The notes beneath the pieces were generated by a model. The model saw only the letters and a list, made by a program, of their open reading frames with translations. It was not told the origin of the DNA and did not search any database. From Flavobacterium johnsoniae (GTDB taxonomy: Bacteria; Bacteroidota; Bacteroidia; Flavobacteriales; Flavobacteriaceae): a stretch of 64,000 bases of DNA. Both the position numbers and the translations under genes were made by a program. Location of the stretch: assembly GCF_030388325.1 (NCBI RefSeq), contig NZ_CP103794.1, positions 2,604,001-2,668,000 of the forward strand, read 5' to 3'. Shown piece by piece: positions 41,337-50,832 of the stretch; positions within the stretch are counted from its first letter, which is position 1, and every line of letters starts with the position of its first letter.

Positions 41337-43034
41337 TTATGGGTTTTGGGTTAACGTACCCGGATAAGCATTAATTTCTGATTGCGGAATGTATTGTACC
41401 ACTCGTAAACTTGTTGCAGGAACATCATTCATTGGCAAATGAGGGCCAGGATAACGACGTGTCATGGTTTGTCCGTTTCTGTAAACATCGTAACCGCGAT
41501 GCGCTTCAAAAGCAAGTTCTAATTGACGTTCTTCATCAATTCTTTGTACAGCGTTTGTGCTATTTAAAGAAGTATAAGCGCCACCAACAATAGCTCTTTC
41601 ACGAACTTTATTCAAATTGATTAAAGCATTGCCATAATCTCCTTTTTTAGCATAAGCTTCAGCAAGATTTAGATACATTTCTGCCAATCGCGAAATAATT
41701 GGAGAGTGCAGGTGAGAATCATTATCCTGAAGCGAGCATTTTGTAATGTAATACATTGGATATACACGGTTTAAAAGCATCATATAATCTTTTTCGCCAG
41801 TGTAAGTTTTTCCTTCATATACAATTGAATACTGATTTTCGGCAGCATTTACAGTTGTTAAATTATAGTTTGTAGTTCCGATAGTAATATAAAATGAACC
41901 ATCAGCATTACGTTTAAGAGGTTGCTGCATGTAGTTGTATCCCGTTTGAGTTCCTCCAGCATTAAAAACATCGTAGATAAAACGGAAAGCTTCAGTTTTG
42001 TTTCCAGCAGCATCTGTGGCGTATTGCGGATCGATGAAAGCCCAACGTGCATCATTTTTTCCACCAGCTTTTCTAAGCAAATCTAAATATTCAGCACTTG
42101 CATACATTTCTCCCCAACCTTGACCTTGAATGTTGGCGTACATACCACCAATTCCGTAATAGTGATCGTAGCCAGAAAACTCAGAAGCAACTTGTTTTAC
42201 AGCAAAAATAGTTTCCGTTTGCTCTGGCGCGTCAGGAGCATAAGTATTGTATTTCATGAAGCTTGCACGGCTCAATAAACTGTAACGTCCGCTTGCGATT
42301 ACTTTATTCGAATATTCGATAGACTGCGTTGCAAATTCTTGATTTGGAGAATCATAAGTGCCGCTCATATATAAATAAATTCTAGAAAGCATTGCTTGAG
42401 CCGCTTCTTTTGTTGCATAAGCAGCAGTTTTATCGGCATTCATTAAAGCTTCTGCTTTTTTCAAATCATTAATTGCTTGTGCATAAGTATCTTTTACAGA
42501 GGAACGATCTGGTAAAGTCAAATTGTTTAAATCTGCTGGAAGACCATTTACAATTGGAACACCTAAATTAGTTTCAGGAGATTGTGCATAAGGTCTTCCG
42601 TATGTTTTTCCTAAATAAAAGTAAATCATACCTCTTAAATAATACGCTTCACCTAATTGCTGATCAACTGCGTCACTTTCTCCTTCTTTTATAATTTTAA
42701 TTAAATCACTTGATTGCGAAATTATTTTATAACTGTTATTCCAAAAAACAGACAAACGTCCATTATTGGTAACATGCTGATAAGAAATAAAAGAATAAAA
42801 AGCATCAGTAGAAGTTCCTCTAATCATAATGTTGTCGCCTGGATATTCGCCAACTCTGTGCATAACGTCAGACCAGCCTTTAAGCTGAGCATAACATCCG
42901 TTTAGTAAAACTTCGATAGAAGCTTCTTTATCTTCCTGAATTTTATCTTGCGTATAGGAATTAAATGGTTCTCTGTCTAACTCACATGAAGACAGGAAAC
43001 TAATTGCTGTAAATAATAGAAATATCTTTTTCAT
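41337..43034 (-). CDS. SusD/RagB-family outer-membrane glycan-binding lipoprotein
   Basis: This is a 565-residue protein with a lipobox (AISFLSSC, lipid Cys17) followed by ELDREPF, the usual SusD start. It is TPR-rich, with GEAYYLRGMIYFYLGKTYGR, AAQAMLSRIYLYMSGTYDSP and the C-terminal RLAEMYLNLAEAYAKKGDYG and EERQLELAFEAHRGYDVYR. It caps the SusC channel and binds the oligosaccharide at the cell surface. It lies 10 bases after susC, as is normal for this pair. Confidence 0.95.
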   Translation of the reverse strand: MKKIFLLFTAISFLSSCELDREPFNSYTQDKIQEDKEASIEVLLNGCYAQLKGWSDVMHRVGEYPGDNIMIRGTSTDAFYSFISYQHVTNNGRLSVFWNNSYKIISQSSDLIKIIKEGESDAVDQQLGEAYYLRGMIYFYLGKTYGRPYAQSPETNLGVPIVNGLPADLNNLTLPDRSSVKDTYAQAINDLKKAEALMNADKTAAYATKEAAQAMLSRIYLYMSGTYDSPNQEFATQSIEYSNKVIASGRYSLLSRASFMKYNTYAPDAPEQTETIFAVKQVASEFSGYDHYYGIGGMYANIQGQGWGEMYASAEYLDLLRKAGGKNDARWAFIDPQYATDAAGNKTEAFRFIYDVFNAGGTQTGYNYMQQPLKRNADGSFYITIGTTNYNLTTVNAAENQYSIVYEGKTYTGEKDYMMLLNRVYPMYYITKCSLQDNDSHLHSPIISRLAEMYLNLAEAYAKKGDYGNALINLNKVRERAIVGGAYTSLNSTNAVQRIDEERQLELAFEAHRGYDVYRNGQTMTRRYPGPHLPMNDVPATSLRVVQYIPQSEINAYPGTLTQNP

Positions 43035-43044
43035 GATTTTGTTT

Positions 43045-46000
43045 TTAAAGAGTTAAGTTAAGTCCTAATACCACTTTTCTTGTTGAAGGATAAACTTGCG
43101 TAGCAACACCAGAAATTGCTCCATTAATTGGCGGAATTTCAGGATCAACTCCAGAATAATGTGTGATAGTAAATAAATTTTCTCCAGCGATATACAATCT
43201 TAAATTTGAAATATAAAGACTTTCAATCGGCATATTGTAACCTAAAGTCACACTTCTCATTTTTAAGTAAGTTCCAGTTTCTAAGAAACGAGAAGAAGCT
43301 TTGTTTGAGTTACTAGGATTATTGTAAATCGCTTGCGGATGTGTTGCAATATCTCCAGGTTTTTCCCAACGGCTCCAACCGCTATGTAAATTCATTTGAT
43401 TACGATCTGTATAAGCTCCGTCCGAATCAAATTCTGCTCTAGCATAATTGTAGATTTCTCCGCCTACAGAATAACTGAAAATAGCCGCGAAATCGAAATT
43501 TTTATAATTTAAATTGGTAGAAAAACCTCCAAAAAAATCAGGAGTATAAGCACCTATTACTTTTTGGTTTTTAGAAGCAGCCGCATAATCATAAGTTTTA
43601 ACACGTGCTCCGTTTGCATCTGTTGTCATCCATTGAGGTCTTCCATTTTCAGGATCAACGCCAGCCCATTCTGTTAAATACCAACTGTCTACATCTTTTC
43701 CTGGAGTAAGTAATTTACTTGCAGAACCTGCTATACCACTTCCGTCTCCAACAATAATCTGAGTTTTACCTCCGTAAAGGCTTGTTACTTTATTTTTATT
43801 TGTTCCGATGTTGGCATCAACAGACCATTTTAAATTATCATTTTTAATGATATCTACATTAATTGATGCTTCAAAACCTCTATTATTTACCGCTCCAACA
43901 TTTTTCCAAATACTGGTTACGCCAATTACACCTGGGAGAGGCACTTGATATAAAAGATCTGAAGTGTTTTTATTGTAGTAATCTAAAGTAATATTTACAC
44001 GATTGAATAATCCGATATCCAAACCGACATCACCTGTATAAGTTTTTTCCCAGCTTAAATCAGGATTTCCTAATTGCGAAATTAAAGCTCCCGGATTTTC
44101 ATTATAACTTTGTGAAAAAGAATATAATGGAAGGTGAGGGTATAAACTGTTTGGTCTGTTTCCTACAGAACCGTAGCTGGCTTTTAATTTTAAATTATGA
44201 ATAAAATCGACATGGAAAAAGCTTTCCTTATGAATATTCCAACCACCGCTCACAGAAAAGAAATTTCCATATTGTGCATTTTTTCCAAAGTTTGATGCAC
44301 CATCACGACGAAAAGAAACTTGTGCTAAATAACGGTCATCATAAGAATAATTTAAATTCGACAATAAAGACTGAACAGCCCATTGCGATCTTCCGCCACC
44401 CACTTTTTCTGGAACAGCTGCTGCATCGGCAACGATAATTCCCGGTGGAATTCCAGTTGCAATTCCGTTACTGTATTTAGAATTATATTCATTCCATTCG
44501 TAACCCGCAACAGCATTAAAACTATGTTTATCAAAAGTTTTATTAAATCTTAAAAGCTGATTGCTGTAAACGCGGTTGTAATTGCTGAAATAATCTTCAA
44601 TTCTTCCTTTAACAGCTTCGCCAGAAGAAGATCTCGGATCTGAATAATACGTTGAGGTGTAACTTCCAAAGATATAATTGTTTACAGAAGCAAAAGTCAG
44701 CCAGCTTGTAAATTTAATATCAAAATCCATATTGGCACGAACGGTATAACTTTCAGATTCACCATAATTCCATTGTAAATCATATAAATAATTAGAACCT
44801 GTCGTGTTTACCCAAGTCGGATTTGGAGCATTTCCAACTAGACTTCCATCTTCCAAATACGGACTGTCCCAAGGCATATTTCCGTACAAAGCGCCTACAG
44901 AATGCTGTTGATCAAATGTAGTTTCTTTGGTTAAGTTTATTTGAGGACGTACAGTAAACCACGTATTCGGTTTGTACTCAAATTTCATTAAACCATTGTA
45001 TTTTTTATATTCATAACCTTTTATAGCTCCAGTTTCGTCATAATATCCAAGAGAAACATAGCTTTTAAAATTGTCACCGCCTCCGCTGATAGACAGATTG
45101 TAGTCGTTTGCAATTCCTGTTTTACTTCCGTTGTCCCACCAATCGAAGTTTTTGTTTCGCAATTCAGGATTCCACCACCAAACATTCTGGAAATCTTCTT
45201 TATTTGCAAAAGAATCATACAAATCATATAATTCTGCGCCATTCATTATGTCAAAATTTCCGTTATTGATTGTAGTCATTGCAGTTCTAGCAGAAAAATT
45301 AATAGTTGCTTTTCCTTTTTTACCACTTTTTGTAGTAACCACAATAACTCCGTTTGCACCTTGAGAACCGTAAACAGCAGTAGAAGCAGCATCTTTAAGA
45401 ACAGTAAGCGTTTCGATATCAGCAGGATTCATATTTCCAGAACTGTTTCCGACAATTACTCCATCAATAACCCAAAGCGGATCTGTGCTTCCGTTTACAG
45501 TAGTTCTACCGCGAATAATAATTTTTCCAACCGATCCAGGCTGTCCTCCGCCTGTGTTTACAAAAACACCTGTAGCTTTTCCTGCAAGCATGTTTTCGAC
45601 AGCTGGAGTAGTAACATCAACAATTTTTTTGTTGTCTAAAGTTTGAAGCGAACCTGTTAGACTTTCCTTTTTAACTTTACTGTATCCCACAACAACAACT
45701 TCATCCATTTGTTGTCCAGATTCTTTCATTGTAACTTTTAAAGAAGAATTTCCTGCAGCAACTTCTTGTTCCTGCATTCCAAGAAATGAAAACACTAATA
45801 TTGTCGAGGTGCTTGGAACTTCGATAGCAAAACTTCCGTCAATATCGGTTTGAACACCAGTTTTACTGCCTTTAATAACAACATTTACCCCAGGAATTGG
45901 AGTTCCTTTTTCGTCTACGACTTTCCCTTTTACTATTTTTTGAAATGCTAATAAACTGGTTTTGTTTAAAGCGATTTCACTAATCGGTGCTGCAGACGCC

Positions 46001-46107
46001 GCTTGAATGCTTAAAGACAACAATGAAAACAAAGCTGTTTTTAAGCTTTTTTCAAGTACTGAATGCATTCTTAAAGTGCTGGACTTTTTAGCGAATACTT
46101 TTTTCAT
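43045..46107 (-). CDS. SusC/RagA-family TonB-linked outer-membrane transporter
   Basis: This is a 1020-residue protein. The N-terminal region has a hydrophobic export signal, then a carboxypeptidase-regulatory-like domain (about 60-135: GKVVDEKGTPIPGVNVVIKG). A SusC box (MDEVVVVGYSKVKKESLTGS) precedes the plug domain (VIIRGRTTVNGSTDPLWVID, VLKDAASTAVYGSQGANGVI) and a 22-strand barrel ending SGVATQVYPSTRKVVLGLNL. It imports glycans through TonB energy. The LacI-type operator pair at 46317-46353 lies 210-246 bases upstream. Confidence 0.96.
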   Translation of the reverse strand: MKKVFAKKSSTLRMHSVLEKSLKTALFSLLSLSIQAASAAPISEIALNKTSLLAFQKIVKGKVVDEKGTPIPGVNVVIKGSKTGVQTDIDGSFAIEVPSTSTILVFSFLGMQEQEVAAGNSSLKVTMKESGQQMDEVVVVGYSKVKKESLTGSLQTLDNKKIVDVTTPAVENMLAGKATGVFVNTGGGQPGSVGKIIIRGRTTVNGSTDPLWVIDGVIVGNSSGNMNPADIETLTVLKDAASTAVYGSQGANGVIVVTTKSGKKGKATINFSARTAMTTINNGNFDIMNGAELYDLYDSFANKEDFQNVWWWNPELRNKNFDWWDNGSKTGIANDYNLSISGGGDNFKSYVSLGYYDETGAIKGYEYKKYNGLMKFEYKPNTWFTVRPQINLTKETTFDQQHSVGALYGNMPWDSPYLEDGSLVGNAPNPTWVNTTGSNYLYDLQWNYGESESYTVRANMDFDIKFTSWLTFASVNNYIFGSYTSTYYSDPRSSSGEAVKGRIEDYFSNYNRVYSNQLLRFNKTFDKHSFNAVAGYEWNEYNSKYSNGIATGIPPGIIVADAAAVPEKVGGGRSQWAVQSLLSNLNYSYDDRYLAQVSFRRDGASNFGKNAQYGNFFSVSGGWNIHKESFFHVDFIHNLKLKASYGSVGNRPNSLYPHLPLYSFSQSYNENPGALISQLGNPDLSWEKTYTGDVGLDIGLFNRVNITLDYYNKNTSDLLYQVPLPGVIGVTSIWKNVGAVNNRGFEASINVDIIKNDNLKWSVDANIGTNKNKVTSLYGGKTQIIVGDGSGIAGSASKLLTPGKDVDSWYLTEWAGVDPENGRPQWMTTDANGARVKTYDYAAASKNQKVIGAYTPDFFGGFSTNLNYKNFDFAAIFSYSVGGEIYNYARAEFDSDGAYTDRNQMNLHSGWSRWEKPGDIATHPQAIYNNPSNSNKASSRFLETGTYLKMRSVTLGYNMPIESLYISNLRLYIAGENLFTITHYSGVDPEIPPINGAISGVATQVYPSTRKVVLGLNLTL

Positions 46108-46750
46108 ACTCTGGTTAGGTTTTGGTTAATAATTGAGTTTTTGTTTAGTTGATTTTTTCTTTTCTAAAGATTAAAATTTTGGTTTTGTTGATGTTTTTGA
46201 ATTCGTTTTTTTATCTAAAAATGATCAAAAATGAATGCAAATTTTATCGTCAAAATTCTAATTGTTCGACGAAACTAGAGATTAAAAAATTATAAAACAA
46301 GAAAAAACACAAAAAATGTGCTCGAACACACAAAATTTATGTTCTCGAGCACATAAAATTGTGCAATTGATTTTTTTGAGATAAAAAAGTTGAAGATATT
46401 TTAAAATAAAATGTAAAATAGACAGTTGTTAGATTTAATCGGATTCTTAGCGGGTTGTTTTCTTTTTTAAGGAATATAAAGTAGATTGGTTTTTTAGTAA
46501 GAATTTCGCAATTGTTGATTTGGAAACCTAAGAATTGATTAACTATTTTTAAAGTTTAAATCTGTGAGTTTTTTCTTTCTCTATTTTTTTATTCATGTTA
46601 TAATAAAAAAAGCATTTAGATTTTTTGAAAAAGTTTGCCTTATATTAGCCTTTTTTAAATTAATAAAAAGATGTTTTTTTTGAAAGTAGAATAATTGCAT
46701 TTTTTAAAGCGCTATTATTGATTTCGAAAATTAAAATAAAACCGAAAAAA
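46108..46750. other. divergent regulatory region of the Sus locus
   Basis: These 643 A+T-rich bases lie between susC (minus) and the CBM9-like gene (plus). The only clear signal is the operator pair at 46317-46353. No convincing TAnnTTTG box for susC was found, and no ORF. Confidence 0.55.
46317..46353. promoter_or_regulatory. LacI-type operator pair O1/O2
   Basis: TGTGCTCGAACACA (46317-46330) and TGTTCTCGAGCACA (46340-46353) each differ by one base from the perfect palindrome TGTGCTCGAGCACA. The spacing is 23 bases centre to centre, about two helical turns. The reverse complement of this pair recurs at 48517-48552 before the LacI-family gene. The central CG and even symmetry are typical of LacI-family operators. 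Confidence 0.85.
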
Positions 46751-47401
46751 ATGAGTTCAGATTTAAAAGCCTACAAAGTCAATTTAGTTAAACAAAACGA
46801 AAACGTAAATATTGAAAACTTGGATTCTGATTTTTGGGAAAAAGCAAACTGTTTAACAGACTTTTGTTCGGCTTGGAAAACAGATCCATTTTCAAAAATT
46901 GAATTTAGAGCAAGATGGAATTCAGATTATTTATATTTTAATTTTCAAGTTTTTGATTCGGAAATTTATATCGACAGAAAAGACAATTCTACAGACAGTA
47001 TTTGCAATTCAGATAGAGTGGAGCTTTTTTTTAGAAAAGATGAAAAAATGAGCCCGTATTATTGTTTAGAAATGGATGTTGATACTCGAATTCTGGATTT
47101 TGAAGCTTATCCGAATTGGAATTTCGATTACGATTGGAAATGGCCAAAAGGACATTTAGAAATTTATTCTTTTAAAAACGCCAATTCATTTACCGTTCAA
47201 GGAAAAATAAGCATGGCTTCGCTTAAAGAATTGGATTTAATTCAAAATAATATTATTGAAGTTGGAGTATATCGAGCCAAATTCTCAAAAAATGAAAACT
47301 TAGAATACGAACCAACATGGATTTCTTGGGTTAATCCTAAAACAGAACAACCAAATTTTCATATCGCATCTTCGTTCGGGAAATTTATTCTAGAAGATTA
47401 A
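46751..47401 (+). CDS. CBM9-like carbohydrate-binding protein
   Basis: Starting at ATG 46751 (MSSDLKAYKVNLVKQ) the protein has 216 residues; upstream in-frame codons from 46718 are unlikely. It is a single CBM9-like beta-sandwich: NLDSDFWEKANCLTDF, FRARWNSDYLYFNFQVFDSE, DRVELFFRKDEKMSPYYCLE and YRAKFSKNENLEYEPTWISW. No signal peptide is visible, which is odd for a CBM9 domain. It lies between the two halves of the sugar locus and convergent to the LacI gene. It may bind or process an imported sugar; no enzymatic motif is clear. Confidence 0.8.
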   Translation: MSSDLKAYKVNLVKQNENVNIENLDSDFWEKANCLTDFCSAWKTDPFSKIEFRARWNSDYLYFNFQVFDSEIYIDRKDNSTDSICNSDRVELFFRKDEKMSPYYCLEMDVDTRILDFEAYPNWNFDYDWKWPKGHLEIYSFKNANSFTVQGKISMASLKELDLIQNNIIEVGVYRAKFSKNENLEYEPTWISWVNPKTEQPNFHIASSFGKFILED

Positions 47402-47414
47402 ATTCAAGAAAAAA

Positions 47415-48455
47415 TTAGTAAAGGTAGAAATCGGCATTTTCGACATTAATAATGTCAATTGGTAATAAAATTGTCTCCGGAATTTCTTTGCTGTACAAGA
47501 AATGTTCTGCCAATGTGCTTACGCCTAAATATGCTTGTCTTTTTTGATTTTGGTGAATCAAGAAATGCAATAATCCCTCGTTTAAATAATTGACATTTTT
47601 TTCGATTAAATCGTAACCAATAAGCGCTATTTTTTTGTTTTTCAAGCTGGAAAGAGTTGTAGCAATTTGATACGCTTTTGATGTTGTAATAAATATGCCT
47701 TTTAAATGCGGATTTTCTTCAAGGAAATTTAAAAACTTGCTTTCAACATTTGGATGTTTTAGTTTTAAAGTTGTTAGAGAAAAGTTATTCAATTTCTTTT
47801 CTTCAAAATAACTTCTGAAACCTTTTTCCTTTTCCTGCATGTGAACCGCATTTTTCAAGCTTTCATCAATATGAACAATTGCAATTTGACCTTCGGATAA
47901 AATTAAGTTCATTAAGCTAGCAGCAACTCGGCCGCTTTTGTAAAGATCCTGGCCAACAAAACATTTCACGATATTAGACTCAATCTGATTATTGAAGGTA
48001 TTGACAATAATATTAGATTCTTCATAAACTTTAACAGCCTCAATCGTCTCTTTATGAAATACGGGAGCAATTAAAACCGCATCGGGTTCAACACTTAAAA
48101 CTTTATCATTAGCATTTACAAACGATTTTTTGCTTTCTGGATTAAAATACTGAATCGTAATATTGACGCTGTAAGGTTTAAATTCCTTTACAGCATCTTG
48201 AATTCCGTTTACACAAGGAAGCCAGTACGAATCTATTTCAGGATCAGGGAGTAAAACACAGATTTTATAAATCTTGGTATTTTTTAAATTTCGTGCAATT
48301 AAATTAGGCTCATAATCAATAACATTTAAGACCTCATTAATTTTTTCCAGCGCCGCAGGAGAAACTTTTCCTCTATTATGCAAAACTCTGTCGACAGTTC
48401 CTTTAGAAACTCCGGCCATTTGCGCAATGTCTTTAATAGTATATTTTTTATCCAT
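47415..48455 (-). CDS. LacI-family transcriptional regulator
   Basis: This is a 346-residue protein. The N-terminal helix-turn-helix is YTIKDIAQMAGVSKGTVDRV (5-24), with the hinge EPNLIARNLKN. A periplasmic-binding-type sensor domain follows (about 65-340: YKICVLLPDPEIDSYWLPCV, VLIAPVFHKETIEAVK, IALIGYDLIEKN). It should repress until a sugar or sugar phosphate binds. Palindromic operator pairs lie 62-97 bases upstream of its own start and upstream of susC, so it probably controls itself, the kinase operon and the Sus operon. Confidence 0.92.
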   Translation of the reverse strand: MDKKYTIKDIAQMAGVSKGTVDRVLHNRGKVSPAALEKINEVLNVIDYEPNLIARNLKNTKIYKICVLLPDPEIDSYWLPCVNGIQDAVKEFKPYSVNITIQYFNPESKKSFVNANDKVLSVEPDAVLIAPVFHKETIEAVKVYEESNIIVNTFNNQIESNIVKCFVGQDLYKSGRVAASLMNLILSEGQIAIVHIDESLKNAVHMQEKEKGFRSYFEEKKLNNFSLTTLKLKHPNVESKFLNFLEENPHLKGIFITTSKAYQIATTLSSLKNKKIALIGYDLIEKNVNYLNEGLLHFLIHQNQKRQAYLGVSTLAEHFLYSKEIPETILLPIDIINVENADFYLY

Positions 48456-48516
48456 ATAAGCAAATATATAAATAACATTTAATTTTTCGGAATATACTTT
48501 GGATGAATTTTAAAAA

Positions 48517-48552
48517 TGTGCTCGAGAACATTTTTTAGTGTGTTCGAGCACA
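48517..48552. promoter_or_regulatory. LacI-type operator pair O3/O4
   Basis: TGTGCTCGAGAACA (48517-48530) and TGTGTTCGAGCACA (48539-48552). These are the exact reverse complements of the sites at 46340-46353 and 46317-46330, in mirrored order, with an 8-base instead of a 9-base spacer. They lie between the divergent LacI-family and GHMP kinase genes and can serve both. Confidence 0.85.
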
Positions 48553-48687
48553 TTTTTTCTGGATTTATTTGTTTTATCAAAATATAATCTATAGTTTCGT
48601 ACAATCAAAACCCAAAATCAGAATAAATTTAATAATCAAAATTTACTTTAAAACGTTGTTTTTTAGTATTTTAATATCTTGTTTTTA

Positions 48688-49779
48688 ATGAAGAAAATTA
48701 CAGCTTCAGCGCCAGGGAGAACCTGTCTTTTTGGAGATCATCAAGATTACTTAGGACTTCCTGTTATAGCTTGCGCCATAGATAGAAATATTAAGCTAAT
48801 TGCCAAAGAAAATCAGACCGATACATTTGTGCTCAATATGATTGATATAGACGAAATTCGGATCATAGATATTCATGCCACATTCGAAAAATTAGAAGCA
48901 CGCGATTATTTTGCTTCAGCGCTTCGTGTTTTACGCAGATATGGTTGCATTCCAACATCAGGTTATACAATAACTATTACCGGAGATATTCCAATAAATT
49001 CAGGAACATCTAGTTCTTCGGCATTATTAATGGCTTGGATTCGTTTTTTAATTGAAGCTTTTGGAATTAATCAAGAAGTAACGCCAGATTTCCTTTCGAA
49101 ATTAGGTTATGAATCTGAAGTTTTAGAACACGGAGAACCTGGCGGAATGATGGATCATTTTAGCATTGGCGTAGGTAATATAGTTTACATTAATACCAAA
49201 AAACCATTCTCTTTTGATGTAATAGGAACAGAATTAAAAGGTTTGATAACTGGAGTTTCTGGAGTTCCAAAAGAGACAATCGGTTTAATCGGCGAATTAA
49301 AAGGTAATGCTTTAATGGCAATTGATATTGTAAAACAAAATTATCCCGAATTTGATTTGAATGCTTCAGAAATTGAAGATTTAAGTAAATATAGAAATTG
49401 TCTTCCAGATCGTTTGATTCCTTATTTTGAAGCCGCTATCAAAAATTACTATTATACAAAAGAAGCATTAAAAGAATTTGAAAAACCAGTTTTAGATCTT
49501 AAAAAAATTGGCTCCTTAATGAATGGTCATCATGAAATTTTGCGAGATCTTCTCAAAATAACAGTTCCGAGAATAGACGCAATGATCAATGCGGCTCTAA
49601 AAGCGGGCGCGTACGGTGCTAAAATTGTGGGCTCTGGCGGAGGTGGAAGTATTGTAGTTATTGCGGATCCTGAAAAAGAAGATTCGGTTATAAAAGCAAT
49701 TTTAAATGCTGGAGCAGAAGAAGCTTATGTAGTTAATGTAGATCCTGGAGTACGAATTATTGATAATATTGAAATTTAA
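48688..49779 (+). CDS. GHMP-family sugar kinase (galactokinase-like)
   Basis: Starting from ATG 48688 the protein has 363 residues; a TTG three codons earlier is also possible. A galactokinase-like signature is at 10-23 (GRTCLFGDHQDYLG). The GHMP ATP loop is IPINSGTSSSSALL (101-114), a catalytic Asp is likely at 156 in GGMMDHFSIG, and GAKIVGSGGGGSIVVI lies near the C-terminus. It would phosphorylate a sugar at C1. With a nucleotidyltransferase 6 bases downstream and a GalNAc-releasing enzyme in the locus, a GalNAc- or hexosamine-1-kinase is a fair inference. Galactose is the alternative. Confidence 0.85.
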   Translation: MKKITASAPGRTCLFGDHQDYLGLPVIACAIDRNIKLIAKENQTDTFVLNMIDIDEIRIIDIHATFEKLEARDYFASALRVLRRYGCIPTSGYTITITGDIPINSGTSSSSALLMAWIRFLIEAFGINQEVTPDFLSKLGYESEVLEHGEPGGMMDHFSIGVGNIVYINTKKPFSFDVIGTELKGLITGVSGVPKETIGLIGELKGNALMAIDIVKQNYPEFDLNASEIEDLSKYRNCLPDRLIPYFEAAIKNYYYTKEALKEFEKPVLDLKKIGSLMNGHHEILRDLLKITVPRIDAMINAALKAGAYGAKIVGSGGGGSIVVIADPEKEDSVIKAILNAGAEEAYVVNVDPGVRIIDNIEI

Positions 49780-49785
49780 AATAAA

Positions 49786-50667
49786 ATGCACAACAACTTA
49801 GTAATTCTAGCCGGCGGAGCTTCTTCTCGTATGAAAAAAGAAGCGGTTTTAGATAATTTGACTCCAGAAGAAATTGCTCAGGCAAACGAAAGAAGTAAAG
49901 GTTTAATTGGTGTCGGCGCAAGCGGAAGACCTCTTTTGGATTATCTTTTATGGAATACAAAAAAAGCTGGCTATAAAAACATCTATATTATAATAGGTGA
50001 ACAAGGAGAATTGTTTAAAGAGTTTTATGGAAGTCAAATTAAAAATAATGACTTTCACGGACTGAACATTTCATTTGCAGTTCAATACATTCCTGAAGGT
50101 AGAGTAAAACCTTTTGGAACTGCTGATGCTTTATTTCAGGCGGTAGAACAATATCCAGAATTGAATTCGCAGTTTTACTCCGTTTGCAATAGTGATAATT
50201 TGTATTCAGCAGAAGCTTTGCGCGCATTAAGAGAAACAGAAAGTCCAAACGCATTTATTAGTTACGATCGTGATGCAATGGATTTTCCGCTGGAACGTAT
50301 TTCTCGTTTTGCAATTGCAAAATTAGATCAGCATAATCAATTGCTGGATATATTAGAAAAACCTTCAGAAGATGTTTTGGAAGAATATAAAGATGCAGAA
50401 GGAAAAATACGCGTAAGTATGAATGCTTTTAAATTTAATGGCAAAACATTATATACACATTTAAAGAATTGTCCTATTCATCCAGAGCGCGATGAAAAGG
50501 AACTTCCGACAGTTCTTTTAAACTCCGTTAAAGAAAATCCGCAAACTACAGTCGGAATTCCGTTTTCTGAGCACGTTCCAGACCTTACAGCCAAAGAAGA
50601 TATTGCCGACGTAAAAACATATTTGGCAAAATATTACCCTGATTTAAACTGGAATAGCAAAAATTAA
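49786..50667 (+). CDS. sugar-1-phosphate nucleotidyltransferase-like protein
   Basis: This is a 293-residue NTP_transferase fold: the nucleotide-binding start NNLVILAGGASSRMKKEAVL (3-22), then PLLDYLLWNTKKAGYKNIYI, YIPEGRVKPFGTADALFQAV and the metal-binding SVCNSDNLYSAEAL. It would convert a sugar-1-phosphate to its NDP-sugar. The start lies six bases after the kinase stop codon, so the two act in sequence and are translationally coupled. An insertion between the LAGG loop and the usual lysine (DNLTPEEIAQANERSKG) is longer than in GlmU or GalU. The exact sugar is unknown. Confidence 0.8.
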   Translation: MHNNLVILAGGASSRMKKEAVLDNLTPEEIAQANERSKGLIGVGASGRPLLDYLLWNTKKAGYKNIYIIIGEQGELFKEFYGSQIKNNDFHGLNISFAVQYIPEGRVKPFGTADALFQAVEQYPELNSQFYSVCNSDNLYSAEALRALRETESPNAFISYDRDAMDFPLERISRFAIAKLDQHNQLLDILEKPSEDVLEEYKDAEGKIRVSMNAFKFNGKTLYTHLKNCPIHPERDEKELPTVLLNSVKENPQTTVGIPFSEHVPDLTAKEDIADVKTYLAKYYPDLNWNSKN

Positions 50668-50712
50668 CAAAACTTTCATATCTAAATTAGAGATTAGGGA
50701 AATTTAATGTAG

Positions 50713-50720
50713 TACTTTTG
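50713..50720 (+). promoter_or_regulatory. possible internal -7 box before the MFS gene
   Basis: TACTTTTG matches TAnnTTTG, 112 bases before the permease ATG in a 165-base gap. No -33 TTG is evident, so an internal promoter is only suggested. Confidence 0.3.
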
Positions 50721-50832
50721 TTTTGCAAAAAAAATGCAGATATTTGCATAAATTACGCAATCAATAATGTGAGAGTTGATTCTAATTTAGATTTTGAATT
50801 AAATAAATCTATAAACTAATCAACCAAAAATT

